Below the pieces are notes generated by a model, which made no database searches, had not been told where the DNA came from, and was given only the letters and a program-made list of their open reading frames with translations. 64,000 nucleotides of DNA, from IMG/VR virus record IMGVR_UViG_3300033233_000019, positions 34,913 through 98,912 of that record; one strand, given 5' to 3'. Each line of letters starts with the position of its first letter. Position 1 is the first letter of the stretch. The DNA is from a virus. This document shows positions 16,145 to 25,727 of the stretch, one piece after another. The translations under genes and the position numbers were made by a program.

Positions 16145-16565
16145 CATAAAGACGCATTGCAAGAATGGTCATGAATTCACAGAAGAAAATAGTCGTTGGA
16201 CTATTAAAGACAATGGAAAACGCCGTCGTATTTGTCGTATTTGCAACAACGAGTATCATCGCCAAATACGACATACAAATCCTTCTGCTAGAGACAAGAT
16301 TCGTAAATACGAACGCGAGTACAAATTAAAATATAAGTACGGTGTTACCGCCGATATGTGGAGAAACATGTTTGAGAAACAAGGCGGCTGTTGTGCCGGA
16401 TGTAACACTTCATTTGAATTTGTAACGCCCTGTGTGGATCATTGCCACATTACTAATGATTTTCGCGGACTACTTTGTCATGCCTGTAATCGCGGAATTG
16501 GTCTTTTGAAAGATAGTCCTGAACTTTTAGAAAAACTGGCAACTTATTTGAAAAATAACCACTGA
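16137..16565 (+). CDS. Endonuclease VII-like homing nuclease
   Basis: This 142-residue protein has the N-terminal IKTHCKNGHEFTEEN zinc motif closely matching the 14638 protein, then CRIC, the KYGVTADMW phrase, CAGC, VDHCH and the CHACNRGIG core. Start 16137 is inside the last codons of the upstream neck gene (8-base overlap), with GGGG just before it. All metal ligands appear intact. Confidence 0.85.
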   Translation: MANIKTHCKNGHEFTEENSRWTIKDNGKRRRICRICNNEYHRQIRHTNPSARDKIRKYEREYKLKYKYGVTADMWRNMFEKQGGCCAGCNTSFEFVTPCVDHCHITNDFRGLLCHACNRGIGLLKDSPELLEKLATYLKNNH

Positions 16566-16648
16566 ACAGAGGAACCCTAATTCAAGGGTACAGTGGCTTT
16601 ACCGTTGTCGTGCTCTGGTTTAGAAAGACGGTAAACAGGAATTACATC
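16566..16648 (+). promoter_or_regulatory. Hairpin leader before protease gene
   Basis: ACCCT/AGGGT forms a small hairpin, and TTTACCGT pairs with ACGGTAAA across about 22 bases. The 3' arm ends beside the CAGGA SD of the GTG-started protease gene, so this structure could modulate its translation. Confidence 0.35.
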
Positions 16649-17290
16649 GTGAAACATTTTTTGCTGTCTATCATTCTTGCATTGTCACTGTTGACACAGA
16701 CCTGTGTCGCGCAGCCAAACATCAGAGAAACTCAACACGCAGCAATGCACTGGCTGCTGTTTCAAACTGAAAAAGATGCATGGTATTGCACCGGATATGC
16801 AATTTCGGAGCACGCAGTTTTAACAGCGGGACATTGTGATGAACCCGGCATGTCGGTATCATTTGATAAGGAACTGGAACTAAAGCCAGCACCAACTGAA
16901 ATCACTGCAAAGTATTTTGATGGCAATGATCATATGATTTTTGTGGTGCCTTCTATTACATTTGCTGATACAGTATACTATAACCCAAAAAAATATAAGC
17001 TGCCCAAGCAAGGTGAGCATGTTTACTATTGGGGTAATCCTGAACGTCACCGAGATTTGTATCGTGAGGGTTATATGTCAGGTATTGATCCCGATCCCGA
17101 TACCGATCTACGCACAAAAGATGCAGGAATTTACTTCATCATAAACGCTGCTCCCGGCGATAGTGGTTCAGTTGTTTTTGCCGAAAATGGTCGCATTGTT
17201 TCAATGGTTAGCGCATCGGGCGACAGTACAATTATGCTTGGTTATCCGCTGGCATTCACACCAGAGCAGGTAGCTGAAGCCGAAAAGTAA
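16649..17290 (+). CDS. Secreted trypsin-like serine protease
   Basis: Read from a GTG at 16649 with SD CAGGA, the protein has 213 residues. Residues 1-21 form a classic signal peptide (short basic start, hydrophobic LLSIILALSLL, cleavage after CVA). The chymotrypsin-fold triad is visible: H62 in LTAGHC, D94 in DGNDHMIF and S172 in PGDSGS. C47 and C63 fit the conserved disulfide beside the active His. It would act outside the cytoplasm, unusual for a gene between neck genes. It could process envelope or virion proteins; the target is unknown. Confidence 0.8.
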   Translation: MKHFLLSIILALSLLTQTCVAQPNIRETQHAAMHWLLFQTEKDAWYCTGYAISEHAVLTAGHCDEPGMSVSFDKELELKPAPTEITAKYFDGNDHMIFVVPSITFADTVYYNPKKYKLPKQGEHVYYWGNPERHRDLYREGYMSGIDPDPDTDLRTKDAGIYFIINAAPGDSGSVVFAENGRIVSMVSASGDSTIMLGYPLAFTPEQVAEAEK

Positions 17291-17298
17291 AGGAATCT

Positions 17299-18198
17299 AT
17301 GGCAAGTACAATCACGCTGCTGCAAACAATGGAGTGGGCTAAGAAGCTGAACTTCAATCGTAGTTCTGCTATCGGGAACTATCTTGAACCAGCCATGACG
17401 AGCGCAAACATTGTGAAGCAAGCAATCCTTGGCGCACCGTTTGAGTGGCGCTGGAATCGCAAAGAATACGCTTGGACATGTGTCAACCCGGCAACAGTTT
17501 GGGCCGCAGTCACCGTGTACGCTTTGAATTTTCGTTTCAAAGACCCGAATGGAAACATTCAGATGGTCACTGCTATCGGATCGGCTCCGCACAAAAGCGG
17601 TGTTGTCCAGCCTACTTGGAGCACCAACACAGCAGGTAACGGAACAACCGCAGATGGCGATCTAGTATGGACGGTGTTTGATCTTCAGACATACCAAGTG
17701 AGCGTTCCTGATTTTGGCTGGATCGAGCACGCATCCGTGCAAGATATCGGCCAGTCTCCTGCTAAATGGTATTCAGTTCAGCCACAGTTGTCTTTAGCTT
17801 TGGATTCTTCCCAAGCTCGTCCAACAAAGATTTCGGCACATACAGATGATCTTAACGGCAACATTGGTTTCGTGCTTATGCCTGTACCTGACAAAGCATA
17901 CCCGATGAACATCCACATTCAGAAGAAAGCTTCGCTGTTCACGAGCGTAAACGACACATGGTCACCGATCCCCGATGAGTATTCTTACATCTACAGTTGG
18001 GGTTTCTTGGCGTTGATGTACATGTTTGCTGATGATCCAAGATTCAACATGGCTAATCAAAAATTCGTCGCACATCTGTTGGCTAACAACGAAGGTCTGA
18101 CTGAGACTGAAAAGAATATGTTCTTGGGTAATTGGGGTGGTATTACAGGCTCCGAAATCGCCAGAGGGCAGCAAGGCGCTCAAGCAAGACAAGTTTAA
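17299..18198 (+). CDS. Neck/tail tubular A-like protein with inserted module
   Basis: This 299-residue protein is a paralogue of the 15032 protein, with FEWRWNR near residue 50 and a matching IPDEYSYIY segment. Residues about 59-132 contain the DPNGNIQ, PTWST and DGDLVW module. The remainder resembles podovirus tail tubular/adaptor proteins that link portal and nozzle. Good SD (AAAGGAAT). Confidence 0.6.
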   Translation: MASTITLLQTMEWAKKLNFNRSSAIGNYLEPAMTSANIVKQAILGAPFEWRWNRKEYAWTCVNPATVWAAVTVYALNFRFKDPNGNIQMVTAIGSAPHKSGVVQPTWSTNTAGNGTTADGDLVWTVFDLQTYQVSVPDFGWIEHASVQDIGQSPAKWYSVQPQLSLALDSSQARPTKISAHTDDLNGNIGFVLMPVPDKAYPMNIHIQKKASLFTSVNDTWSPIPDEYSYIYSWGFLALMYMFADDPRFNMANQKFVAHLLANNEGLTETEKNMFLGNWGGITGSEIARGQQGAQARQV

Positions 18199-18254
18199 AC
18201 TTGAAGAAGGAAATTCTGCATAGGCGAGAATGCCGGAAAGACACGGTATAATCT

Positions 18255-18557
18255 ATGGCAGCACCAACTTTTGTTGATCCATCCGGCGCACCAATTGCCA
18301 ATGGCGTTATGGTTGTCAGCTTGAATGCTGACGCAAAATCGTCACTTGGGCAGGTTCACAGCCAGCGCACAAGATTTGCACTCGACTCTACAGGTACACC
18401 TGATGTGTCCGCAGTGCAACTTTTGTCGTCTCTAGCAAACAACTATGACAGCAACAACACTCCGTCGTATTCCGTAACGGTGTACAACGCTTTAGGTGAA
18501 CGAGTTTGGGGGCCAAGCATTCCGGGCGATCCGGCGCTTCCGTCTCCTCTTCAGTAA
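18255..18557 (+). CDS. Small tail appendage protein
   Basis: This 100-residue protein begins FVDPSGAPIANGVMVVSLN. It resembles the first 90 residues of the next gene (FQDADGVVLNKGYLLFEL), so the pair probably share a beta domain used in tail or baseplate assembly. A TATAAT-like box lies just before the start at 18247-18252, but no -35 was seen. Confidence 0.5.
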   Translation: MAAPTFVDPSGAPIANGVMVVSLNADAKSSLGQVHSQRTRFALDSTGTPDVSAVQLLSSLANNYDSNNTPSYSVTVYNALGERVWGPSIPGDPALPSPLQ

Positions 18558-18565
18558 AGGAAAAC

Positions 18566-19474
18566 ATGCCAGCAACAAAAACAAAATTGATTGGTGGATT
18601 GTTCCAAGACGCAGACGGTGTTGTCCTGAACAAAGGCTATTTGCTCTTTGAGTTGTCACACGACTCACAGGTTACAGGATTGATCACTCAGGTTTGCGCT
18701 GGTGTGAATATCAAGATCACCCTAAATTCCAGTGGTAGCGTTGACCAGACTGTAGCCCAATACATTTGGGGTAACGACGATCTGCTTCCAATCAACAGTT
18801 TTTATACAGTCGCGGGTTACACTGCGGCTGGTCAGCTTGCTTGGGGGCCGAATCACCAGCAAGTAACAAGCGGCGCAACGTTCGACGTTGGCACTTGGGT
18901 TCCTGACCTGTTGACTAATTGGAATCCTCCTCTTCAGTCGCCAGAACTCGACACAAACGGAGTACTGAACGGCAATCAAGCCAAGCTGAATTTGAAAAAC
19001 GGTAAGAACATCGCCATCACGGATGCGGGTAACGGTGACGTTACAATCGCTGGCCCAACATTCGCTGGCGGAAAAAACATCACGGTCACAGGAAACACTT
19101 CAGGCGGCGCTGGAACAGTAACTATTGCTGAGATTTCTACTCCTTACGACATTGGTATTCCGATTGTCGGACAGCCAGATGCCAGCGAGTCAATCGGCTA
19201 CATCATTCCACGAGCAGTTACCTTCCTTGGAAATTTCTCAGGATCGTATGCTACGAGCGCAGTAGCTTCTGCCGGAACGATTGTTTTTGTGATCAAGAAA
19301 AACAATGCTCAGGTCGGCACTGTCACTTTCACTGCAAGTGTGACAGGTGTTTTTGCTTCAACAAGCGGCTTACCAGTATCGTTTGCCGCAGCAGATTTGC
19401 TTGAATTAGTTGCCCCGGCAGTTGTCGATGCAACGTGGGCGAACGGAAGATTTACGATTGTTGGGAGCCGATAA
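18566..19474 (+). CDS. Tail appendage/fibre protein
   Basis: This 302-residue protein starts at 18566 after AAAGGAAAAC; the frame is open from 18506. Residues 1-100 match the preceding small protein. After that it is Gly/Thr/Val-rich beta sequence with near-repeats (GKNIAITDAGNG, GKNITVTGNTSG). It probably forms part of the adsorption apparatus. The stop overlaps the next start as TAATG. Confidence 0.55.
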   Translation: MPATKTKLIGGLFQDADGVVLNKGYLLFELSHDSQVTGLITQVCAGVNIKITLNSSGSVDQTVAQYIWGNDDLLPINSFYTVAGYTAAGQLAWGPNHQQVTSGATFDVGTWVPDLLTNWNPPLQSPELDTNGVLNGNQAKLNLKNGKNIAITDAGNGDVTIAGPTFAGGKNITVTGNTSGGAGTVTIAEISTPYDIGIPIVGQPDASESIGYIIPRAVTFLGNFSGSYATSAVASAGTIVFVIKKNNAQVGTVTFTASVTGVFASTSGLPVSFAAADLLELVAPAVVDATWANGRFTIVGSR

Positions 19475-20568
19475 TGAGTACACCTGTCGTTTACACAATT
19501 TCGTCGCCAAACGGCAGCGCAGATAGATCAGTTACAGGCTATGCCTCCGCATTGAAGCAGCTTTTGTTATTCAACGCTGCATCAGGAACTTTCTTAAATG
19601 TGGACGGAACAGCCTTCACGCTTTCATCGTTTACTCCTGATCCTAATGCTGGCGGAAGTCAGTTTCAATGTGCTGGCCCAATGTCTTCGGGCTGCGATGC
19701 TGCGGGAAATTGGTACAGTAACCTTGATAGTAGTCCTCATTATGTCGAAAAGTATGATAAGGCTTCTAAGCTGAAGCTTACGTCTAACACAGACTTTCCG
19801 ACAGTAGGTTCGTTAGGGCCACCATCGGTCAACGTTCAAAAAGACAATTCTAGCATCGAGCACGTCGTGGCATTCGAGGACAATGCGGGTCAAATCGCAG
19901 TGTGGGATACAGGTATGCTGTTGCAAGGTTATGCGTTTGTTCGCAATCCTTCTGGTGCTGTATCGAACTCGTCATTCACTTCATGCTACGACAAAAACGG
20001 TTTGCTTTGGGGATTGACCAACACTTCACTTAGCAACAACGGAAATTCCAATCTAGTGTCTATCGATCCGGCTGGCGGTTCAACTGGAAACAACTTCAAC
20101 ACTGTGGCATGGTTTACTGTTGCAGGAGTGACATACGGGCAATCGATGGCAATGTGGTATGTTGCTTCTGATCACTCATTGGTCTTAGCAACTCGTACCG
20201 GGTTTTTGATCAAATGGGATATCGCCACTCATTCTATTGTCGCAAACGTTGATCACTCAGCACAACTTGGAAGTCAAGATTATGGAACTGCTGCTGGATG
20301 GGCAAAGACCGGAACCCTGCTAAACGATAAGATTCACTTTGGCGGACTGAATGGCGTTCTGTATGTGTTCAATGCAGTGACTTTGGCAATTGACACTACT
20401 TACAATTTCCGAACAATTCTAAGCAACGGTACGTTTGGCTGGCCTGTTCTTCCGCTCCAATATTTTCCTGAGCAACAGCTTGTAGTAATCAACTACACTG
20501 GAAATACTTGGAAGATTGTGCAGCTTGCCCCTAAAACGCATCGAAGAATGATTTTCATCAACACATAA
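19474..20568 (+). CDS. Beta-rich, propeller-like tail protein
   Basis: This 364-residue protein has repeated segments with small aromatic-ending strands (such as HVVAFEDNAGQIAVWDTG and LVLATRTGFLIKWD) suggesting a beta-propeller. It starts at 19474 in a TAATG overlap, with GGGAG upstream. It is likely a virion surface or receptor-binding component. No enzyme motif was found. Confidence 0.5.
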   Translation: MSTPVVYTISSPNGSADRSVTGYASALKQLLLFNAASGTFLNVDGTAFTLSSFTPDPNAGGSQFQCAGPMSSGCDAAGNWYSNLDSSPHYVEKYDKASKLKLTSNTDFPTVGSLGPPSVNVQKDNSSIEHVVAFEDNAGQIAVWDTGMLLQGYAFVRNPSGAVSNSSFTSCYDKNGLLWGLTNTSLSNNGNSNLVSIDPAGGSTGNNFNTVAWFTVAGVTYGQSMAMWYVASDHSLVLATRTGFLIKWDIATHSIVANVDHSAQLGSQDYGTAAGWAKTGTLLNDKIHFGGLNGVLYVFNAVTLAIDTTYNFRTILSNGTFGWPVLPLQYFPEQQLVVINYTGNTWKIVQLAPKTHRRMIFINT

Positions 20569-20577
20569 GGATAGAAC

Positions 20578-20943
20578 ATGGCTAATAGATTACCTGATGG
20601 CGAAGCTTCTTGTAATTCGGTTTATGATAACTACATTCAAAACTCCAAAAGACGGGGTTTGTCGTTTGAGCTAACCAAAGAAGAAGCAAAAAGTCTGTTT
20701 ACATCGAATTGTTATTATTGTGGTGTTGAGCCATCAAAATTTCGCCAGCCTAAAAACAGGATTCGTTCAGGATTCATGTACAACGGTATCGACCGGGTAA
20801 ACAATGAAATTGGGTACACGGCAGATAATTGTGTAACATGTTGTTTTGTCTGTAACCGCATGAAATACATTTTGTCGCAAAAAGAGTTTTTGGAACATAT
20901 AAGCCGAATTGCAGCTTATAGGATTGGCGGATTAAATGCCTAA
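20578..20943 (+). CDS. HNH endonuclease (CxxC, IDR..GYT type)
   Basis: This 121-residue protein has CYYC near residue 46, then GIDRVNNEIGYTADNC, CFVCNRMK and a C-terminal helix. It is a different HNH branch from the endonuclease VII-like copies and is closest in layout to the 60847-61449 protein. Its last 8 bases overlap the start of the giant tail gene. Confidence 0.75.
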   Translation: MANRLPDGEASCNSVYDNYIQNSKRRGLSFELTKEEAKSLFTSNCYYCGVEPSKFRQPKNRIRSGFMYNGIDRVNNEIGYTADNCVTCCFVCNRMKYILSQKEFLEHISRIAAYRIGGLNA

Positions 20944-23900
20944 TCAAATCGGGTTATCTGGTGGTCAGCCACAAAAACAAACCAGATTCGCACCACTATA
21001 TACTGGCAGATGGAGTTCAGGTTTATGGACTAATCGTTCTCCTCTTCGTGATGGCAACACATCGCGCATCGTGGAAAAGTTCTATGGTGCTGCGGGTGAT
21101 GCTCTGATCGACGGCCTGAACGTTGAAATCACAAACAGACTGACATTGGCTCGTAGACCGGGCAATCCAGTGTTCGATTCAAACACCTACACTGGTGTTG
21201 ACAACATCCAAGCATTCAGCATGTTCTCTCCGACTACGGAGCAGATCGATGTGATGATTGACGAAGCTAATCAGCTTTCGTCTCTGTTCGGCGGCGTTAA
21301 GTCACTCGTATGGAATAAGAGTGTTGGCGCTGGACAGACATACATGCAGCCAGTTGGCAACAGTCTGTATTTTGCCAACGGCATTGACAACAAGAAATGG
21401 CTCCAAAGTCTAGTGACTTGGGCCGCAAGCACACAATGGAACGGGCCAACATCGCCCTACATGACTACGTTTCTGATTGATTCCAACGGGAACATTCAGC
21501 AATTGACTGCTTGCATCATCGGCATCACTTCGACAACTGTAGCCAGCGGTGTCCTGACTGTGACTGCCACAGAGACATTGCAGCCCGGTGGTCTACTGAG
21601 CGATCTTGTGACACCCGGCTTGCAGGTAAAGTTTCCTGCGGCTCTAGCGGCAACAACTCTTCAAGGATTGATAGTCACCGTTGACACAGTTAGCGGTTTG
21701 ACATTCACTGCAAAAGTCACCCTTGCCAACTACGCTTCGACTCCTGAGACTGCCAAAACGATGAACGTGTTTGGCGGCTTTCCGGTTTCTGGTGTAGGCG
21801 TTCCAACATGGTCAACAACTCCACTGACGCCCGGTATGGCAACGCCATCCGATGCCCTCACGCTTGATGGAACAGTTCAGTGGACTAATCGCGGTACTCC
21901 GGTTGAGAATTGGGGCATCAAACCGCCCACAACGACAATGCCGAAGCCGGGACTCAACTCTTCGCGTGTCGCGTGGAACACGAATACATTCTACTCCAAT
22001 CCGGGTGTGATCATCGACGCTAACGGGAACATTCAGTTAGTCACCATCGATGGCATTTCTGGTGCCTCAGTACCTACATGGGGAACGAACGTCAACGATC
22101 TAACGGTTGATGGTGGAGTAACGTGGAAACTTATCCAGAAGGCTCCTTTAGGATGGGCCGCTGGAACAGCATATACGCCGGGAGTATTTGTCACTGGCGC
22201 AACAGCCGGAACAGGCACATGTTTGTTTCGCCTTCGAGCCTTCTCACAGCCATTGCTCAAGAACGGCAACATCGACGTTTGGACGTGGAATCACGATCAT
22301 AGTCGCGGTGTTGGATCGTTCGCTCTTTTGGCTCCCGTGGTAGCTGGCGTTTCAAACGCTGGTACTCACACCACAACCAACACTTATGTTGGACATGCAA
22401 CAGTCAATTGCATTTCAAAGACAACCCCAGTATCTTCTTCTCCCGGTAACGGCGATGATGGATTTTGGGATCAGCAAAGCAACGCTGGTGAGTGGGTTAG
22501 CAATAGCCGTATCTATGCGCCGCACGCTGACACGAGCAGTGTCATTAGCGGCACGCTAACCGTTGGAGTACCCGGACAGTATACTTTCGCGCTGAATCAC
22601 CATGATGGTTGTTTCATCGGCTTTGGTGGCGGCGCAACGAAAGTGTCTGGCGTGCTCATCGACGACGCAGCGGTTTCCCCTGCCAGAACCACAACAGCAA
22701 TGTTCGGTTATCCGATCTTTGGTGGTACTGACACTGGTCTATCAGGAAACGCAATCTGGAATGACACGGTTACAGTCAATTTTCCTGTAGCTGGTGACTA
22801 TCCGTTTGAAATCGACTATGCGTACTGGTATCACTCTTCGTCGCACACTGAGCAGCCTGTAATGAAAGGTGCTCCCAACTCCGAAGTGTACATGGAAATG
22901 GTTTGCAACGGCAAGACCATCATTCCTACCACACCAGTGAGCGGTGCGACACAACCTATTTGGCCGGATTGGACAACTGCTTTTGCAGCATACGATTCGA
23001 CTGCGAACGACACAAAATACCCCACAGTAACCGATGCATCTGGAACAATGGTTTGGGAAAATCTTGGGCCAGTAACCGATTATGTGTGGGTGGCAACAAC
23101 CACATTCACGCTGCCAAATCAGATCATCATTGATCCTAACGGCAACCAGCAAGCGCCGTATCGAACAGGCGTAACTGGTTCCGATGCCTCAACTGAACCT
23201 TCAGTGTGGGCAACAGGAATCGGGCAACTGACCAACGACAATCCCAACCTTATATGGATATGTCATGGTGGAGCATCCTCGTCCGCGTTAGGTGGAACGT
23301 TAAGCACGTTCTCCGATCAAGGATGGGAGTATTGCATCGCTTTGGTTAACACGCTGGACAACACTGTGTCGAACTGTGGTAAGTTGTCAGTCGGAACAGG
23401 AAAAATCATCGGCGCGAAGAGTTTGAACTTTGCGGCTGGTGACGGTCTTCCTCCTGCATCGCAGATCGATCCACAGGTCGATTATGTGGCGATATTCAGA
23501 ACGACTGACGGTTTGGGCGTGCCGTTCTTGATTCCGGGGTTGGAGAATAACACCTTCTACACAATCTCACTGGCAGAATATCTGGCAAACGGATACTCTG
23601 ATACGACACCGGATACGTCGCTCGACAACCTTATTCAAGGCCCGATTTCGGGAGAAAACACTCCTCCCGCTGGCGGCGCTCAGAATTTGACGTACCATTT
23701 GAACCGCATCTTCTTCAGCGTTGGCAACGTGGTCTACTGGACTTCTGGCCCGGACGATCCCATTGGCAACGGTCTGAACGGTGTGTCACCTTTGAACTTC
23801 GACCAATTACCGTCGCTGGTAAAGCGCATTGTGCCAACTGGATTGGGAGCACTGGTATTCACAGTTTCCGATATCTTCATCATCAACGGAACTGGAACGT

Positions 23901-24751
23901 CAAACAATCCTATCCAGAGTGCTCAACCGTTTATCTCTGGTATTGGTCTGCTGAGTTACAACGCTTTGGCGCTCAAGGGAACAACGATTGGCATGTTCAC
24001 TACGGACAAGCAATTCTTGATCCTTGACCCGACGAGCGGCGTTTCAATCGCTGGATTCCCAATCGGTGATCGTCTTCGCAAGAACAACGGTCAGCCGGGA
24101 ACAGCATGGAACCCTAAGAATGTGTATGTGACGTGGCACGCTAACGGCGAAGACCACGCATGGTATCTTTCGGATGGAGCGAACGGTTGGTACAAACTAA
24201 TCGACACTCCTGCTCCTGAAGACCCCGGACACTACACATGGTCGCCATTCGCTAACATCGTTGGCGGTTGCAAGGCTGTCTTGAGTATCGAAGTTAGTCC
24301 CGGTGTTCACGAATTGTTGCTTGGCCCAACAGGGTCAGGAGAGATTCTGCACAGAGACTTGACTACATTCACGGACGGTGCAAGCAGCACGTATGGCGCT
24401 TGGGCGGTTATTGGTTCGGCTGTGTTAGCACAACCGGGTCAAGTTGCCGAAGTCATGTTTATCACAACTGAGTCAGTTCGGACTGGTACTTCGCTTACGT
24501 TGGGAATTTTGGTTGACGAAGCGTTACCGTACTACACTGGCCCATTTGAAATATTGAAAGTTTGGGAAGACGATCCTACGGGTATTCCACCAAGCCGTTC
24601 AATATTTGGTCAGAGATTCTACATGTCAGAATCGAAAGACAAGCCAGCAATTTGCCGCCACATGCAGTTCCAGATTAATTGGGTGAAGGAAGAAGTAGCA
24701 AGCGAACTTCTGACGCTCACAGTATTCGGTGCGTACAACCAAGAAAGTTAA
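20936..24751 (+). CDS. Large nozzle/tail tubular B-like protein
   Basis: This 1271-residue protein has an N-terminal part (about 1-170) and C-terminal part (about 880-1271) that read like podovirus tail nozzle proteins. Examples are the DGLNVEITNRLTLARRPGN segment, the HANGEDHAWYLSDG region and a beta-rich end. Four copies of the NGN/PTW/DGTVxW module lie at about 180-325, 345-402, 656-712 and 715-778. Residues about 510-640 resemble a PA14-like beta domain (GTLTVGVPGQYTFALNHHDG). The inserts could bind surface sugars. It would close the virion tail. Confidence 0.65.
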   Translation: MPNQIGLSGGQPQKQTRFAPLYTGRWSSGLWTNRSPLRDGNTSRIVEKFYGAAGDALIDGLNVEITNRLTLARRPGNPVFDSNTYTGVDNIQAFSMFSPTTEQIDVMIDEANQLSSLFGGVKSLVWNKSVGAGQTYMQPVGNSLYFANGIDNKKWLQSLVTWAASTQWNGPTSPYMTTFLIDSNGNIQQLTACIIGITSTTVASGVLTVTATETLQPGGLLSDLVTPGLQVKFPAALAATTLQGLIVTVDTVSGLTFTAKVTLANYASTPETAKTMNVFGGFPVSGVGVPTWSTTPLTPGMATPSDALTLDGTVQWTNRGTPVENWGIKPPTTTMPKPGLNSSRVAWNTNTFYSNPGVIIDANGNIQLVTIDGISGASVPTWGTNVNDLTVDGGVTWKLIQKAPLGWAAGTAYTPGVFVTGATAGTGTCLFRLRAFSQPLLKNGNIDVWTWNHDHSRGVGSFALLAPVVAGVSNAGTHTTTNTYVGHATVNCISKTTPVSSSPGNGDDGFWDQQSNAGEWVSNSRIYAPHADTSSVISGTLTVGVPGQYTFALNHHDGCFIGFGGGATKVSGVLIDDAAVSPARTTTAMFGYPIFGGTDTGLSGNAIWNDTVTVNFPVAGDYPFEIDYAYWYHSSSHTEQPVMKGAPNSEVYMEMVCNGKTIIPTTPVSGATQPIWPDWTTAFAAYDSTANDTKYPTVTDASGTMVWENLGPVTDYVWVATTTFTLPNQIIIDPNGNQQAPYRTGVTGSDASTEPSVWATGIGQLTNDNPNLIWICHGGASSSALGGTLSTFSDQGWEYCIALVNTLDNTVSNCGKLSVGTGKIIGAKSLNFAAGDGLPPASQIDPQVDYVAIFRTTDGLGVPFLIPGLENNTFYTISLAEYLANGYSDTTPDTSLDNLIQGPISGENTPPAGGAQNLTYHLNRIFFSVGNVVYWTSGPDDPIGNGLNGVSPLNFDQLPSLVKRIVPTGLGALVFTVSDIFIINGTGTSNNPIQSAQPFISGIGLLSYNALALKGTTIGMFTTDKQFLILDPTSGVSIAGFPIGDRLRKNNGQPGTAWNPKNVYVTWHANGEDHAWYLSDGANGWYKLIDTPAPEDPGHYTWSPFANIVGGCKAVLSIEVSPGVHELLLGPTGSGEILHRDLTTFTDGASSTYGAWAVIGSAVLAQPGQVAEVMFITTESVRTGTSLTLGILVDEALPYYTGPFEILKVWEDDPTGIPPSRSIFGQRFYMSESKDKPAICRHMQFQINWVKEEVASELLTLTVFGAYNQES

Positions 24752-24753
24752 CA

Positions 24754-25455
24754 ATGGCAACATTAAAAGAATCCTTGGCAACCGATTTAACGGGTTACGA
24801 GCCAGTTGACGTATCCAAGAACTTTGGACTCCCTCCAATGAGGGAAGGTCAACCTACTAAGAATCCGTTTCTTCGCTGTCCAATGCCACCTGTTACGGTT
24901 ACGCCGGATTCTCTTCGACAGTACTATATCGGGGGTCAGGTTCCTCAATTTCGTATCTTGACTCCCAACAACAACCAAAGTGGCGGCGGCAATGGTGGCG
25001 GAACAACAATCGTTGGCGGCGGCGGTACGGTAGTTACTCCCGCAGCCGGATCAAGTTCCACACCAGCAGCTATTGCAGCAACATCAGTATCGTTTACGAC
25101 TCCGAACCTGAATAACGGCCAGACATACGAAGCAATTCTGCCCATGTCTAAATCGTTCCAGCTTCTTCAGCTTGCCGCAAACGATACATGCCGTGTTGAG
25201 ATATACGGAAACGGCACAGCACAGAACAACGATCTGGCACGCGCACTCGATGCACCACCGCTGCCGGGATCACAGCAGGACTTGATCACGGACGTTGTGC
25301 TCGACACAGCGCCGTTCAAATGGACATTCCAGAATCGAGTGGGAGCCAATTCGGACAGCCCGCAGCAATCATTGATCTACATCACGATCACTAATCTTGA
25401 TGTTAGTAGCATGACGATTACGATTACGCTGTTCTATGTGCCGCTTGAAAGCTAA
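24754..25455 (+). CDS. Tail protein with Gly-rich linker
   Basis: This 233-residue protein starts at 24754, three bases after the previous stop; the frame is open further upstream. Residues 70-100 are a Gly/Asn/Thr-rich flexible linker joining an N-terminal anchor (about 1-68) to a C-terminal beta domain. This is a common design for attaching an appendage to the nozzle. Function inferred from context. Confidence 0.5.
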   Translation: MATLKESLATDLTGYEPVDVSKNFGLPPMREGQPTKNPFLRCPMPPVTVTPDSLRQYYIGGQVPQFRILTPNNNQSGGGNGGGTTIVGGGGTVVTPAAGSSSTPAAIAATSVSFTTPNLNNGQTYEAILPMSKSFQLLQLAANDTCRVEIYGNGTAQNNDLARALDAPPLPGSQQDLITDVVLDTAPFKWTFQNRVGANSDSPQQSLIYITITNLDVSSMTITITLFYVPLES

Positions 25456-25457
25456 TT

Positions 25458-25727
25458 ATGAATCGTGAAATCACAAGTTCGTTGTGGCCCTTGACGGGTG
25501 ATGTGGATGCTGAAGCGGGTAACACGTTAGTCCGCGTTATCGGCATTCAAGGTCGAACCGTTGACAATCCGACGCTGTTTGGCGGCGAACACATCGCCTA
25601 CGATCCAGTGACAAACCATTGGATACCCTTTCTTGAGGCAACGATCCAAGTGAACGGTATGACGGTCAGCGATGATCCATACATCAGTGTCAATGTGCCA
25701 AAGCCAGTTTTGGTGAACGGTTCCTAA
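25458..25727 (+). CDS. Small tail-region protein
   Basis: This 89-residue protein has a compact, probably beta-structured sequence (TLVRVIGIQGRTVDNPTLFG). It is tightly spaced after the linker protein, and its stop overlaps the next start as TAATG. Unknown function, likely virion associated. Confidence 0.5.
   Translation: MNREITSSLWPLTGDVDAEAGNTLVRVIGIQGRTVDNPTLFGGEHIAYDPVTNHWIPFLEATIQVNGMTVSDDPYISVNVPKPVLVNGS

Noticed and set aside
18247-18252. TATAAT box before gene 18255 as a promoter
   Set aside because: The -10 match is perfect, but no -35 or extended -10 was found and it lies 3 bases from the start codon, so a leaderless promoter would be needed.
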